Shown: positions 34,394 to 43,957, numbered from the stretch's first letter. The stretch: 64,000 nucleotides of DNA from Gemmatimonadota bacterium (GCA_018660835.1 JABJJN010000070.1:1-64000); one strand, 5' to 3'. The notes: a model not told the origin generated them from the letters alone. Program-made: numbers and translations.

Positions 34394-35149
34394 TTAGCGA
34401 TCGAACTGCGGATGATAGACTTCGTTGAAAAAGCGCCGTCGCTCCGGCGTCAGAGCCGCCAGCATTTCGTCCGTCACGCGTGGCTTGTGATGGCGAACGT
34501 TGATGTGGTTGTAGCAAAAGAAGAGCGCCATCCGTGGTGTGTCCTGCTCCCAGGGGCACGAGGAGTGACGAACCGCCTCGGAGAAAATCAGTAGCGAGCC
34601 GGGTGGACACTCGTAGCTCTCCCATACGCCTGAGTCGCGATCGTCAAACAATGGGAGCTTCTTGCGGTAGTTGGATTTGTGGCTCCCCGGAATCAGCGCC
34701 GTGCCGCCCTTGTCCTTCTCGACGCCATTGAGTTCCCATACAACGCGCGTCATCCCGGCGTGAATCTTGCCATCGTGGTATTGGTAGGAATAGTTGGGAT
34801 TCACCGACTTGCCACCGGCGTGTGGATCCCAGCCCTTGTGCGAGTCCCCGCGCTCGCGATAGGCGAGGAAGGTGTTCTCGCAACGCAGCTTCTCCGTATC
34901 CTCGTCGATGATCTGGTGCAGTACGCGTATTGCTGCGGGATGGTCGATGAGCGCACTCGCCGCTCCGCCAGGTAGAACGCGATCCGACGCCGGCAATTTC
35001 TCGGGATCCTGGCGCAGAGACTCGCATTGCTCACGAATCGGTGCCATCTCTTGCTCCGTGAGGACCGCCGGAAACAGCAGGTAGCCCTTCAGGTCAAACA
35101 GAACCTTCTCTTGCTCGGTCAGGGGTTCGTCGTATTTGCTGGATCCCAT
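34394..35149 (-). CDS. phytanoyl-CoA dioxygenase-family oxygenase
   Basis: About 251 residues. YQYHDGKIHAGM (His, Asp), GGTALIPGSHKSN and AVRHSSCPWEQDTPRMAL (distal His, 2-oxoglutarate Arg) define a PhyH-type Fe(II) enzyme. I choose the ATG at 35149, which has AGAAGGA 9 nt upstream; ATGs at 35194 and 35179 and one at 35230 lack ribosome sites. It lies just upstream of the MFS gene on the same strand, so uptake and oxidation of one compound is a plausible pairing, though unproven. A second PhyH gene diverges from it. Confidence 0.87.
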   Translation of the reverse strand: MGSSKYDEPLTEQEKVLFDLKGYLLFPAVLTEQEMAPIREQCESLRQDPEKLPASDRVLPGGAASALIDHPAAIRVLHQIIDEDTEKLRCENTFLAYRERGDSHKGWDPHAGGKSVNPNYSYQYHDGKIHAGMTRVVWELNGVEKDKGGTALIPGSHKSNYRKKLPLFDDRDSGVWESYECPPGSLLIFSEAVRHSSCPWEQDTPRMALFFCYNHINVRHHKPRVTDEMLAALTPERRRFFNEVYHPQFDR

Positions 35150-35341
35150 GCGCTTGGTTCCTTCTGGAAGGTTGGGCATCGTGGTGCAGCCCATTGTGTG
35201 GGAATAGAGCGCAAAACGCAAGGCCTGCACGCAGGTATTGGCCCCGCCGCGAATTGATCGACTCGAATCTCCTTCCCTGTTGCATCGGTTCCAGTGCCGC
35301 CCTTCGTTCTGGTTAGTGCCCCACTACCAGAAGAGACCCAG

Positions 35342-36208
35342 ATGACCAACGACCAGATGCCTGACGACTCCTCATCGTCAACACCAACACACTACACGGC
35401 CATTACAGATGAGCTCCTGACACAGATGGATCGAGACCTGTCGTTCCATCCATGCGGTGTGTCCAACCCGACCGTTCTCACACCAGAGCAGATCGACACC
35501 TTTAATCGACTCGGTTACCTGTCTCCTCTGCCTGTCTTCGATCCAGGAGAAATCGCCGACATACGCGAATACTTCGATGCACTGCTGGCTCGGGTGATGG
35601 CAGATGGTGAGTCCCAGTATTCGATCAGTTCCGCGCACCAGCGTCACGGGCGAGTCCACGATTTGCTGTGTCATCCGCGAATCACGAAACCGGTAAGTGA
35701 TCTACTGGGAGAAAGCTTCGTGGGTTGGGGCTCCCACTTTTTCTGCAAACTGCCGCAAGACGGCAAGACGGTGTCCTGGCATCAGGACGCCAGTTACTGG
35801 CCCATTACACCGTCACGAACCGTGACGGTGTGGCTCGCCATCGACGCTGCCGATAGCCAAAACGCCTGCATGCGTTTCATCCCTGGCAGTCATGTCCAAG
35901 GCCACCTCCCTTATCGCGAGAGTGACTCGTCGGAGAACAATGTCCTGAATCAGACCGTCGATGCAGTCGAGCGTTTCGGTGAACCATACGATGTGGTACT
36001 GAAAGCAGGACAGATGTCTATCCATTCAGACCTGCTCCTGCACGGTTCCAACGAAAATCGCTCCGATCGTCGCCGCTGCGGATTGACTCTTCGCTACTGC
36101 CGCACAGAGGTTCGCGCTCATCTCGGCTGGAATGGCAAAGGCGTCGTCATCGCCGGTGCCGATGCGGATGGTCACTGGGGCAATCCTGCGCGGCCTGAGG
36201 CGGACTGA
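35342..36208 (+). CDS. phytanoyl-CoA dioxygenase-family oxygenase
   Basis: 288 residues, ATG at 35342 with AAGAGA nearby. It is the most textbook member of the set: VSWHQDASYW (His, Asp), CMRFIPGSHVQGHL, and MSIHSDLLLHGS with RRRCGLTLRY. Similar proteins are numerous in marine uncultured bacteria. The TGA overlaps the ATG of lhr by one base (TGATG), so the helicase would be translationally coupled to it, an odd pairing for a metabolic enzyme. Divergent from another PhyH gene by about 190 bp, a region with room for two promoters, none clearly seen. Confidence 0.9.
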   Translation: MTNDQMPDDSSSSTPTHYTAITDELLTQMDRDLSFHPCGVSNPTVLTPEQIDTFNRLGYLSPLPVFDPGEIADIREYFDALLARVMADGESQYSISSAHQRHGRVHDLLCHPRITKPVSDLLGESFVGWGSHFFCKLPQDGKTVSWHQDASYWPITPSRTVTVWLAIDAADSQNACMRFIPGSHVQGHLPYRESDSSENNVLNQTVDAVERFGEPYDVVLKAGQMSIHSDLLLHGSNENRSDRRRCGLTLRYCRTEVRAHLGWNGKGVVIAGADADGHWGNPARPEAD

Positions 36209-39200
36209 TGCCACCTGAGGCAGAAGAGCTGCCTGCTGTAGGTCGGGACACGATAGAACAGGCCCTCGAGCCATTTCACCCGACCCTTCAACGCTGGTTC
36301 CGCGAACAGGTTGGCACACCCACAGACGCACAGGCCAAGGCATGGCCTCACATTGCCGCCAATGAACACGTATTGGTCACGGCGCCAACCGGATCGGGTA
36401 AGACACTCACGGCCTTCCTGTGGGCCCTCAACCAGCTCATTACGGGTCAGTGGCCCGTAGGCCACACAAGTGTGCTCTACGTGTCGCCACTGAGAGCGCT
36501 CAACAACGACATACGTCGCAATTTGCTCACGCCTCTCGAGCAACTGGCTCAGTACTTCGAAGCCGACGGGATAGCCTTTCCCCTCATCCGTCCGATGACA
36601 CGTTCCGGAGATACACCACCGGAAGACCGGCGGCGCATGCTGCGGCAACCGCCGGAGATTCTGATTACAACGCCGGAGAGCCTCAACCTGCTGCTGTCCT
36701 CCAAGAGCGGACGTGGCATGCTGGGCACCGTGCAGTCGGTGATACTCGATGAGATCCACGCCGTGGTCGGCAGCAAGCGTGGTGTGCATCTGATCACCGC
36801 CGTCGATCGTCTCGTGCGTCTGTCGGGAGACTTCCAGCGTATCGCCCTGTCGGCGACGGTTCGCCCCTTGGATCGAATTGCCGAATTCGTCGGCGGATTA
36901 CAGCGAGAAAGTGATGGTCGGCGACCTCGTCAGGTACAGATCGTCGAATCCACGACGTCGAAAGAGTATGATGTCCGCGTGCGGTTTCCGCAGACCGCGA
37001 TCGACCAGGCCGAGGACGATGACTCCGTCTGGCCTGCCCTGGTGGAAGTCTTCAAGGGAATCATCAGCAACAATCGTTCAACCCTCGTGTTTGCCAACGC
37101 TCGCAGACTGTGCGAGAAACTCACATTGATGCTCAATGATGAGCACGAGCGACCGTTGGCATATGCTCATCACGGCTCCCTCTCCCGCGAGATCCGTGAA
37201 GTCGTGGAAACTCGATTGAAGGCGGGCGAACTGAAGGCAATCGTCGCCACTAACTCCTTGGAGATGGGCATCGACATTGGTGCCCTCGACGAGGTGGTGC
37301 TGGCCCAGTCGCCGCCGTCGATCTCCTCTGCCATTCAGCGCGTGGGGCGTGCGGGACACCAGGTCGGTGTCGTAAGCCGCGCCACGTTGTTTCCGACCTA
37401 TTCGCACGATTTCCTCGAAGCCGCCGTTCTCGCCGAACGGCTGTACGAACATGACATAGAAGCCATTCGACCGATCGAGGGTGCCCTCGATGTCCTGAGT
37501 CAGATCATCATCTCGATGGTAGGAACCGAAGATTGGGATGTGGATGGTCTCTACGACGAGATCTGCCTGAGTTTTCCCTATCGACATCTGAGTCGACGGC
37601 AATTCGATCTCGTCATCGACATGCTTGCCGGACGTTATGCTGGCAGCCGGGTGCACGAGCTGCGTCCACGACTCAGCTTCGACCGCCTGGATGGCACCGT
37701 GGAAGTGCGCAAGGGTGCCATGCAGGACCTCTATATGTCTGGCGGCACGATACCTGATCGTGGGTTGTTCCGCATGCGTCACGCTGAGTCCAACGCCATC
37801 ATCGGCGAGTTGGACGAAGAATTCGTTTGGGAGTCCTCCGAAGGACAGTCCTTTACCCTGGGCACACAGAGTTGGACCATCCGCAACATCACCCACAATG
37901 ATGTCTTCGTCACGCCCGGGGCGCCGAAGAATGCTGATCTGCCTTTTTGGAAGGGTGAGGGTGCCAATCGCGACTATCACTTCTCGCGCGCGATTGGCGA
38001 GTTTCTCGAGATCGCGGATGCAGAACTCGGCACACCGGCCCTGCCCCAGCGACTACAACACGCGCATCGTATGGATGAAGTCGCCGCTGGACAACTTGTC
38101 GACTTCCTGGCGCGCCAGACCGAGCATACAGGGATGCCTTTGCCGCATCGGCATCATCTGTTGGTCGAATTCGTCAGCGCCGGTCCCGATGGATATGCCG
38201 GCAACCAGGTCATCTTGCACACCATGTGGGGTGGGCGCGTCAATCGGCCTTTTTCCCTTGCCATGGATGCTGCCTGGGAGGAACGCTTTGGCACACGACT
38301 CGAGGTGCATTCTTCCAATGACTGCATTCTCCTCGTGCTCCCCGCAGATGCCACAGCGGAGGAGATTCTGTCGCTCGTTACGTCTGCCCGTCTCGAAGAG
38401 TTGTTGCGCCTGCGACTGGAAGCATCCGGTTTCTTTGGCGCCCGTTTTCGTGAATGCGCACAACGTGCGCTGCTACTGACACGACGCTCATTCAACGAGC
38501 GCATGCCTTTGTGGTTGAGCCGACTGCGGTCGCAGAAATTGCTGGATGCGGTCATGCGCTACGAAGACTTTCCGATCCTTGTCGAGTCATGGCGATCCTG
38601 CCTGCAGGATGAGTTCGAAATTGACGCACTCAAATCGCTGCTGACACAGATGGAGACAGGCCAGATCCAATGGACGCAGGTGCGCTCGACGCGCCCAAGT
38701 CCATTTGCCCAGTCTGTCGCTTTCAGTCAGGTCAACGAGTACATGTATGGCAACGACACGCTGAGTGGCTCGCCCACATCCAAGTTGCGCGGCGACCTGC
38801 TGAAGGAGGTTGTCTTCACTCCGGGACTGCGGCCGACGGTGCCAGTCGCTGTGATCGAAACATTCGAGATCAAACGCCAGCGTCGGTCTCCGGGCTATGC
38901 CCCATCTTCGGCACGAGAGTTGATCGATTGGGTCGATGAACGCCTGCTCCTGCCAGGGGCAGAATTCGCCGCCCTCGTCGACGCAGCTGTCGCCGATGGG
39001 ACGGATCGCGACGAACTGTTGAATGTCGAGGATCGACTCCTCCAGTTGCACAGCCCCCGTCTGAGCGACACAGGCGTCGTCGCTCGCCAGGCTCTTGGCC
39101 GGCTATCCGTGGCGCTCCCATGGTGGTCGAAGGCCCGTCTCACCAATCTCGATGGTGCAACGGTGGACATTGAGATTCCTGATCCTGAGCAACAAGACGA

Positions 39201-40788
39201 TCTGGCTGTAGATCCTCTGACGCAGCTCATCGCTGACTGGATCGCGTACTATGGCCCCATGTCACGCGGGCGTCTAGCCCATAGCCTTGGCATCGAACAG
39301 ATACAGTTAACACAGATTGTCGATGAGCTTGCTGATCTGCAGGCACTCGTGTCGGGAGAGCTGACGGAAGGGGCCGTTGCAGACGATGAAGTATGTGACA
39401 GTGCCAACTTCGAATCCCTTCTGCGTATGGCCCGCGCCGATGCGTCGCCACAGTTCGAAGCGTTGCCCGTCGAGCACCTTGGGTTGTTCCTCGCCTCTTT
39501 TCATAGTTTGCATCGGCCCGAACAAGACGTAGAGGGGCTGACACGTCGAATGGAACAGTTGCTGTGTTATAGCGCTCCGGCGGCGCAATGGGAAAGCGAA
39601 TTTCTACCGGCACGTGTGCAAACCTACCAGACATCGATGCTCGATGGCGTCCTGCAGGAATCCAATCTTCGTTGGCTCGGATGCGGCAGCGAACGAGTCG
39701 CTTTCTGCTTCGAACCAGATATCGACCTGCTCGGTGCTGGAACGCCGGTCAGCGATGATGAGTCAGAAGAAGCCGCATCCGACCCTCCAGCGTCCGCCGA
39801 GCAGGAGGAGCAGGCGCGACCGGCTGTGCCCGTCGATGACGTGTCTGCCTTGTTTCCGGATCCCTTCGGTCGCTACGACATTCAAATGCTGCAGCGTGCG
39901 ACGGGAATGTCTCTGCATCCCTTGGTGGAAAAACTGTGGCAGGGCGTTTGGTCGGGACGGATCACCAATGACACGGTGTCTGCGCTGCGCAGAGGCATTG
40001 AAACAAAGTTTGGCGCCGGGGCGGGTGCCGCAGCCGATACACCGAAGGTGGCGCCACACAGACCTGGTCGTTTGACACGTGCCACATCACGCCGCCCCAC
40101 GGGTAGGTGGCGTGGCTCGCTGGCTTATCCTGGCAACTGGCAGCTATTGCCAGAACCTGAAGTGGCAGCGGATCGGCTCGAAGAGGAAGAGCGCAACAAG
40201 GATCGCGTGCGTTTATTGCTGGATCGCTATGGGATCCTGTTTCGAGAGCTGCTGCTGCGTGAAGTCGCCGATTTTCGGTGGGCGCGAATCTTTCGTTCTC
40301 TGCGCTTGATGGAGCTGTCAGGCGAAATCCTGGCTGGTCACTTCTTTAGTGGGATTCCTGGTCCGCAGTTCATGAGTCACCGAGCCTTCCGGCAACTGTC
40401 GCGTGGTCTGCCTGAAGACGCTGTGTACTGGATATGTGCAACAGACCCCGCATCTATGTGCGGGCTACCGCTGCCAGATTTGCGCTCGCGCCTACCACGA
40501 CGAGTTGCGAGCAATCACCTCGTCTATCGAGGTGCTACGAGGGTCCTGTCATCACAACGACACGGCCGTGTCCTTGAGATCGACGTGGACGCAGATGATT
40601 CACGTCTGGCCGAATATCTAGCCCCCCTCGACCACCTGCTCACACGCACGTTATCACCCTTGCGACAGATCGAGATCGAACAGATCAATGGCCAGCCGGC
40701 AGCAACCACTGCCTATGCCGAGGCCCTGCAGCGGATATTCGAGGTCCGCCGTGACCATCACCATCTCATCATCTTTCGTCGCAGCTAA
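36208..40788 (+). CDS. lhr: Lhr-type superfamily 2 DNA helicase, full length
   Basis: 1526 residues, the size of the long Lhr form. Q-motif-like PTDAQAKAWP, Walker A GSGKT at 62-66, DEIH box (LDEIHAVVGSKRG), motif III (LSAT) and motif VI (QRVGRAGHQVG) give a complete helicase core. Winged-helix and Lhr-core domains follow to about residue 860. The last 600 residues carry the C-terminal extension with AlkZ/HTH_42-like winged helices. The E. coli protein of this type unwinds DNA and RNA hybrids in repair, and its tail has been linked to uracil-DNA glycosylase activity. One A is shared with the preceding oxygenase's stop. No nuclease partner (mpe-like) is adjacent. Confidence 0.95.
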   Translation: MPPEAEELPAVGRDTIEQALEPFHPTLQRWFREQVGTPTDAQAKAWPHIAANEHVLVTAPTGSGKTLTAFLWALNQLITGQWPVGHTSVLYVSPLRALNNDIRRNLLTPLEQLAQYFEADGIAFPLIRPMTRSGDTPPEDRRRMLRQPPEILITTPESLNLLLSSKSGRGMLGTVQSVILDEIHAVVGSKRGVHLITAVDRLVRLSGDFQRIALSATVRPLDRIAEFVGGLQRESDGRRPRQVQIVESTTSKEYDVRVRFPQTAIDQAEDDDSVWPALVEVFKGIISNNRSTLVFANARRLCEKLTLMLNDEHERPLAYAHHGSLSREIREVVETRLKAGELKAIVATNSLEMGIDIGALDEVVLAQSPPSISSAIQRVGRAGHQVGVVSRATLFPTYSHDFLEAAVLAERLYEHDIEAIRPIEGALDVLSQIIISMVGTEDWDVDGLYDEICLSFPYRHLSRRQFDLVIDMLAGRYAGSRVHELRPRLSFDRLDGTVEVRKGAMQDLYMSGGTIPDRGLFRMRHAESNAIIGELDEEFVWESSEGQSFTLGTQSWTIRNITHNDVFVTPGAPKNADLPFWKGEGANRDYHFSRAIGEFLEIADAELGTPALPQRLQHAHRMDEVAAGQLVDFLARQTEHTGMPLPHRHHLLVEFVSAGPDGYAGNQVILHTMWGGRVNRPFSLAMDAAWEERFGTRLEVHSSNDCILLVLPADATAEEILSLVTSARLEELLRLRLEASGFFGARFRECAQRALLLTRRSFNERMPLWLSRLRSQKLLDAVMRYEDFPILVESWRSCLQDEFEIDALKSLLTQMETGQIQWTQVRSTRPSPFAQSVAFSQVNEYMYGNDTLSGSPTSKLRGDLLKEVVFTPGLRPTVPVAVIETFEIKRQRRSPGYAPSSARELIDWVDERLLLPGAEFAALVDAAVADGTDRDELLNVEDRLLQLHSPRLSDTGVVARQALGRLSVALPWWSKARLTNLDGATVDIEIPDPEQQDDLAVDPLTQLIADWIAYYGPMSRGRLAHSLGIEQIQLTQIVDELADLQALVSGELTEGAVADDEVCDSANFESLLRMARADASPQFEALPVEHLGLFLASFHSLHRPEQDVEGLTRRMEQLLCYSAPAAQWESEFLPARVQTYQTSMLDGVLQESNLRWLGCGSERVAFCFEPDIDLLGAGTPVSDDESEEAASDPPASAEQEEQARPAVPVDDVSALFPDPFGRYDIQMLQRATGMSLHPLVEKLWQGVWSGRITNDTVSALRRGIETKFGAGAGAAADTPKVAPHRPGRLTRATSRRPTGRWRGSLAYPGNWQLLPEPEVAADRLEEEERNKDRVRLLLDRYGILFRELLLREVADFRWARIFRSLRLMELSGEILAGHFFSGIPGPQFMSHRAFRQLSRGLPEDAVYWICATDPASMCGLPLPDLRSRLPRRVASNHLVYRGATRVLSSQRHGRVLEIDVDADDSRLAEYLAPLDHLLTRTLSPLRQIEIEQINGQPAATTAYAEALQRIFEVRRDHHHLIIFRRS

Positions 40789-40824
40789 TGACACTCATCT
40801 ACAGGCATCCACAGATTTTCCGTT

Positions 40825-40862
40825 GAGGATGACAGGATTTTCGGAGGATGACAGGCTTTTCA
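40825..40862. repeat. 19-bp near-perfect tandem repeat
   Basis: Two adjacent 19-bp units beginning GAGGATGACAGG differ at 2 positions (A or C at 13, G or A at 19). They lie in the 166-bp gap between lhr and the CBS-domain gene. The gap also has a related ACAGATTTTCC just before. No function is apparent. Confidence 0.75.
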
Positions 40863-40954
40863 TTGGAAACAGGCCTGACAAGCCCTATCGTTCCCTGACG
40901 TGTGGACATCCTCTGGTGGCCACGCACTATCACCCGTCACGCAAGGAGCCAGCT

Positions 40955-41425
40955 ATGGCGACGGACGTGAAAACGGCGGAACAGATCCTCCAGGGCAAGG
41001 GTGGGGAGTTGATTTCGGTGGCGGAGGAAGCAGTCGTTGTTGATGCTCTCAGGAGCATGGTCGAGAGCAAAGTAGGATCAATTCTGATCAAGGAAGGGAC
41101 ACGTATCGTGGGTATCTACACGGAGCGTGACCTCATTCGCAATACGCTTGATCCGACCTTCGACCCGGCCACGACACAGATGAGTGAGGTCATGACGGTC
41201 GGCTTGCGGTATGCGCCACACACCGACACGGCCTTCGAATTGATGGACAAATTTCTGGGCCTGCGTCTGCGGCATCTATTGATCGATCGAGAGGGCGACT
41301 TCATTGGCATGCTCTCCATAGGGGATGTAGTACGCTCGGCTCTGCAGACGCGCACGGACGAGCTCCAGGAGTTGTCGCAGATCACCAACTGGGAATACTA
41401 CGAGGAGTGGAAGCCACGCAGTTGA
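40955..41425 (+). CDS. two-CBS-domain protein
   Basis: 156 residues made of two CBS motifs and little else. The first CBS covers VVVDALRSMVESKVGSILIKEGTRIVGIYTERDLIR; the second covers TAFELMDKFLGLRLRHLLIDREGDFIGMLSIGDVVR. Pairs of CBS motifs usually bind AMP, ATP or SAM and regulate a partner. AAGGAG lies 6 nt before the ATG at 40955, which settles the start against a longer frame running into lhr. A strong terminator follows, so it is a one-gene unit or the end of lhr's transcript. Confidence 0.92.
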   Translation: MATDVKTAEQILQGKGGELISVAEEAVVVDALRSMVESKVGSILIKEGTRIVGIYTERDLIRNTLDPTFDPATTQMSEVMTVGLRYAPHTDTAFELMDKFLGLRLRHLLIDREGDFIGMLSIGDVVRSALQTRTDELQELSQITNWEYYEEWKPRS

Positions 41426-41452
41426 GTCCATTCCCCACTTCATGACACCTTT

Positions 41453-41488
41453 ACGGCGATGCTGACAAGAGGTCAGCATCGTCGTTTT
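41453..41488 (+). terminator. intrinsic terminator after the CBS gene
   Basis: A stem of 14 pairs (ACGGCGATGCTGAC with GTCAGCATCGTCGT, one G-U pair) with a 5-base loop AAGAG is followed by TTTG. The T-run is short but the hairpin is long and GC-rich. It lies 27 bp after the CBS gene stop and 23 bp before the next start. Confidence 0.8.
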
Positions 41489-41511
41489 GAATTTCATCAG
41501 CGAAAGTGAGT

Positions 41512-42087
41512 ATGAAGACAGCGATCCTCATAGGTGATTCCATCCGTATGGGATACCAGGCACACGTAGAAACCGCATTGGATGGCATCGCCCATGTGTG
41601 GGGACCCGACGCCAATGGTGGCGATAGTGGCAAGGTCCGAGAACACCTGTCGCAGTGGCTCGAGACAGGTCGTGGCGATGTTGTGCACCTGAATTGCGGT
41701 TTACACGACATCAAGAAGGCCTTCGACTCCAATCGGGCGCAGGTTGACGAATCTGCCTACAGAGAGAATCTGATCCACATTTTCGAGACGGTATTGGCTA
41801 CCGGCACCCCTCTTGTCTGGGCAACGACGACACCGGTGAATGAGACCTGGCACCATGATCGCAAGGGGTTCGACCGATTCAGTGCCGACGTGGATGCCTA
41901 TAATGTCATCGCGCAAGATGAGGCACAGAAACGTGGGGTAGCCATCCATGATCTGAACAGCGTGATCGAGACAGCGGGGCGCGACGAGCTCTTGCAGGAG
42001 GATGGCGTACATTTCAGCGCCGAAGGCTGCGCCCTGCTTGGGCGTCACGTGGCCACGTGCGTACAGAAGCTGTGGGCGGAGGTCTGA
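41512..42087 (+). CDS. SGNH/GDSL-family hydrolase
   Basis: 191 residues. Block I is ILIGDSIRMGY (Ser nucleophile in GDS), block III HLNCGLHDIKK with the Asn-Gly-His in place of the common GxND, and block V DGVHFSAEGC provides the Asp-x-x-His pair. These make a lipase/acylhydrolase-type esterase. No signal peptide. ATG at 41512 (a GTG at 41506 is in frame 6 nt before it). It is followed by a 2-nt gap and nagZ, so it may act on acylated sugars, for example deacetylating glycans beside that glycosidase. Specificity not shown. Confidence 0.87.
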   Translation: MKTAILIGDSIRMGYQAHVETALDGIAHVWGPDANGGDSGKVREHLSQWLETGRGDVVHLNCGLHDIKKAFDSNRAQVDESAYRENLIHIFETVLATGTPLVWATTTPVNETWHHDRKGFDRFSADVDAYNVIAQDEAQKRGVAIHDLNSVIETAGRDELLQEDGVHFSAEGCALLGRHVATCVQKLWAEV

Positions 42088-42089
42088 GT

Positions 42090-43154
42090 GTGAAGGCAGA
42101 TGACGAACTGCGCTCGTCGATCCTGCAGGTGCTGATGCTCGGCTTTCGCGGTCTTACAGTGCAGCCACAAGACATGGTCTCTACGGCGGTTTCCGCAGGT
42201 ATAGGGAGTGTCGTTCTATTCGATGTCGATGGGCCGAGTGGTCTTACTCTGGGACGTAATGTGGAGTCTCCAACTCAGGTTGCCGACCTGTGTCAGCAAT
42301 TGCATGCAGCCTCGCCTTTTCAACAACTGCTGATCGCCATCGACATGGAAGGCGGCCTCGTCTGCCGTCTGAAGGAGCAATACGGCTACCCCGCGACGCA
42401 GTCAGCTCGGGACCTGGGCACCGGCGACCCCCAACAGACCTACGAGGCGGCTGCCGGCATCGCCGATACACTTGCCAGGGCTGGCATTAATCTGAATCTG
42501 GCACCGTGCGTCGATGTCGATGTGAACCCGGACAATCCTGTGATTGGCAGCAAGAAGCGCAGCTATTCCGCTGACCCGGAATGGGTGGCCGAACATGCGG
42601 CGGCCTTTGTTCGTGCCCATCGTGATCGGGGCATCCTGACCTGCTTGAAGCACTTTCCGGGTCATGGCTCGTCCCACGAAGACTCGCATGTGGGTTTCAC
42701 GGATGTGACGAAAACATGGTCGCGAGACGAACTGATCCCGTTCCGTCGACTCATCGAGCAGGGACTCGTCGACGCGGTGATGACAGCACATGTCGTGAAT
42801 TCCCAGCTTGACGAGGTGCCGGCTACGATCTCCGGAAGAATCATCGACAAGCTGCTTCGCGATGAGTTGGGCTTCGATGGTGTCGTCATCTCTGACGACA
42901 TGGGTATGGGGGCAATTACCAAACAATACGGCCTGGCCGAGGCAATTATCGGTGCCCTGAATTCAGGTGTGGATATGCTCGCTTTGGCAAATCAAGGAAG
43001 TTATGAGGAAACTATTGTCGAGCAGGCGATCGACATCATCACCGACGCCATCACGACAGGACGCCTCGAACGCAGTCGCTTGGAGTCGGCAGCTGGACGA
43101 ATTCGTCATCTGCGGGCGCGACTGACCGAAAACATATTGACGGAGAGACCATGA
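42090..43154 (+). CDS. nagZ: GH3 beta-N-acetylhexosaminidase (NagZ-like)
   Basis: 354 residues, GH3 N-terminal domain only, the short form typical of NagZ. The loop KHFPGHGSSHEDSH carries the His/Asp acid-base dyad and ISDDMGMGAI the nucleophile Asp. It would remove beta-N-acetylglucosamine from peptidoglycan fragments or similar glycans. Start is GTG at 42090, seven nt after GGAGG; the frame extends upstream to 42057 without support. No signal peptide, so cytoplasmic. The ATG of the SDR gene overlaps its stop. Neighbours are an SGNH esterase and two SDRs rather than recycling genes. Confidence 0.92.
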   Translation: MKADDELRSSILQVLMLGFRGLTVQPQDMVSTAVSAGIGSVVLFDVDGPSGLTLGRNVESPTQVADLCQQLHAASPFQQLLIAIDMEGGLVCRLKEQYGYPATQSARDLGTGDPQQTYEAAAGIADTLARAGINLNLAPCVDVDVNPDNPVIGSKKRSYSADPEWVAEHAAAFVRAHRDRGILTCLKHFPGHGSSHEDSHVGFTDVTKTWSRDELIPFRRLIEQGLVDAVMTAHVVNSQLDEVPATISGRIIDKLLRDELGFDGVVISDDMGMGAITKQYGLAEAIIGALNSGVDMLALANQGSYEETIVEQAIDIITDAITTGRLERSRLESAAGRIRHLRARLTENILTERP

Positions 43155-43957
43155 GATTTGCAGACAAACGTGCATTGGTAACCGGTGGCGGCTCCGGCAT
43201 TGGCCGCGCTACGTGTTACCGCCTTGCCCGCGAAGGCGCGCAGATCGTGGTGGCAGACCTTCGAGCAGAGCGGGCGCAGGAGACAGCACAGCAGATCACG
43301 GACGAGGGTGGACACGCCATTGCCCTGACCGCCGATGTGTCGGACGCGACCTCAGTAGAGGGCATGGCTCAAGGCGCTCTTGATGCGTTCGGCGCCATCG
43401 ACCTGCTCGTCAACAATGCCGGCATCGCCGAGGGTGACGACTTGCTCACCTTCGACGAATCGACGTGGGATCTCAACCTGGCCGTCGTACTCAAGAGCGT
43501 TTATCTCGTCAGTCGGCAAATACTGCCAGGGATGCTTGAGCGTGGCAGCGGTGCCATCGTCAATGTCTCTTCCGTGAATGGTTTGACCGCTGTAGGCCAG
43601 GAAGCCTACTCTGCCGCCAAGGCCGGGATGATCAATCTGACACAGAATATGGCGGTCAAATATGGGCCGCAGGGCGTGCGGGTAAATGTCGTGTGCCCTG
43701 GATCGGTTCGCACACCCATCTGGGACGGAATCGTGGCCGAGAATCCACAAATCTTTGAGAAGCTCACACGCTGGTATCCCTTGGGACGAGTGGGTGAGGC
43801 TGAGGACATTGCGGCGGCGATCCTTTTCCTGGCCTCTGATGACGCCTCATGGATCACCGGGCAAGCCCTCGCGGTAGACGGCGGCCTGACGGCCGGAATT
43901 CCCGGCCTGTTGGCCGATGTGAATACGGACGCAGGCAAAGAGAAAGAGACATCATGA
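43151..43957 (+). CDS. SDR-family oxidoreductase
   Basis: 268 residues, classical SDR: TGGGSGIGRAT, DLRAERAQ (Asp after strand 2, so NAD-preferring), NNAGIAEGD, VNVSSVNG (Ser) and YSAAKAGMI (Tyr-x-x-x-Lys), then PGSVRTPIWDG and the WITGQALAVDGGLTAG ending. Fully active-looking. The ATG overlaps the nagZ stop and its own TGA overlaps the next SDR's ATG. The paired SDRs are only distantly alike, so they are probably two steps on one substrate, not a fresh duplication. Substrate perhaps a sugar or hydroxy acid. Confidence 0.93.
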   Translation: MRFADKRALVTGGGSGIGRATCYRLAREGAQIVVADLRAERAQETAQQITDEGGHAIALTADVSDATSVEGMAQGALDAFGAIDLLVNNAGIAEGDDLLTFDESTWDLNLAVVLKSVYLVSRQILPGMLERGSGAIVNVSSVNGLTAVGQEAYSAAKAGMINLTQNMAVKYGPQGVRVNVVCPGSVRTPIWDGIVAENPQIFEKLTRWYPLGRVGEAEDIAAAILFLASDDASWITGQALAVDGGLTAGIPGLLADVNTDAGKEKETS

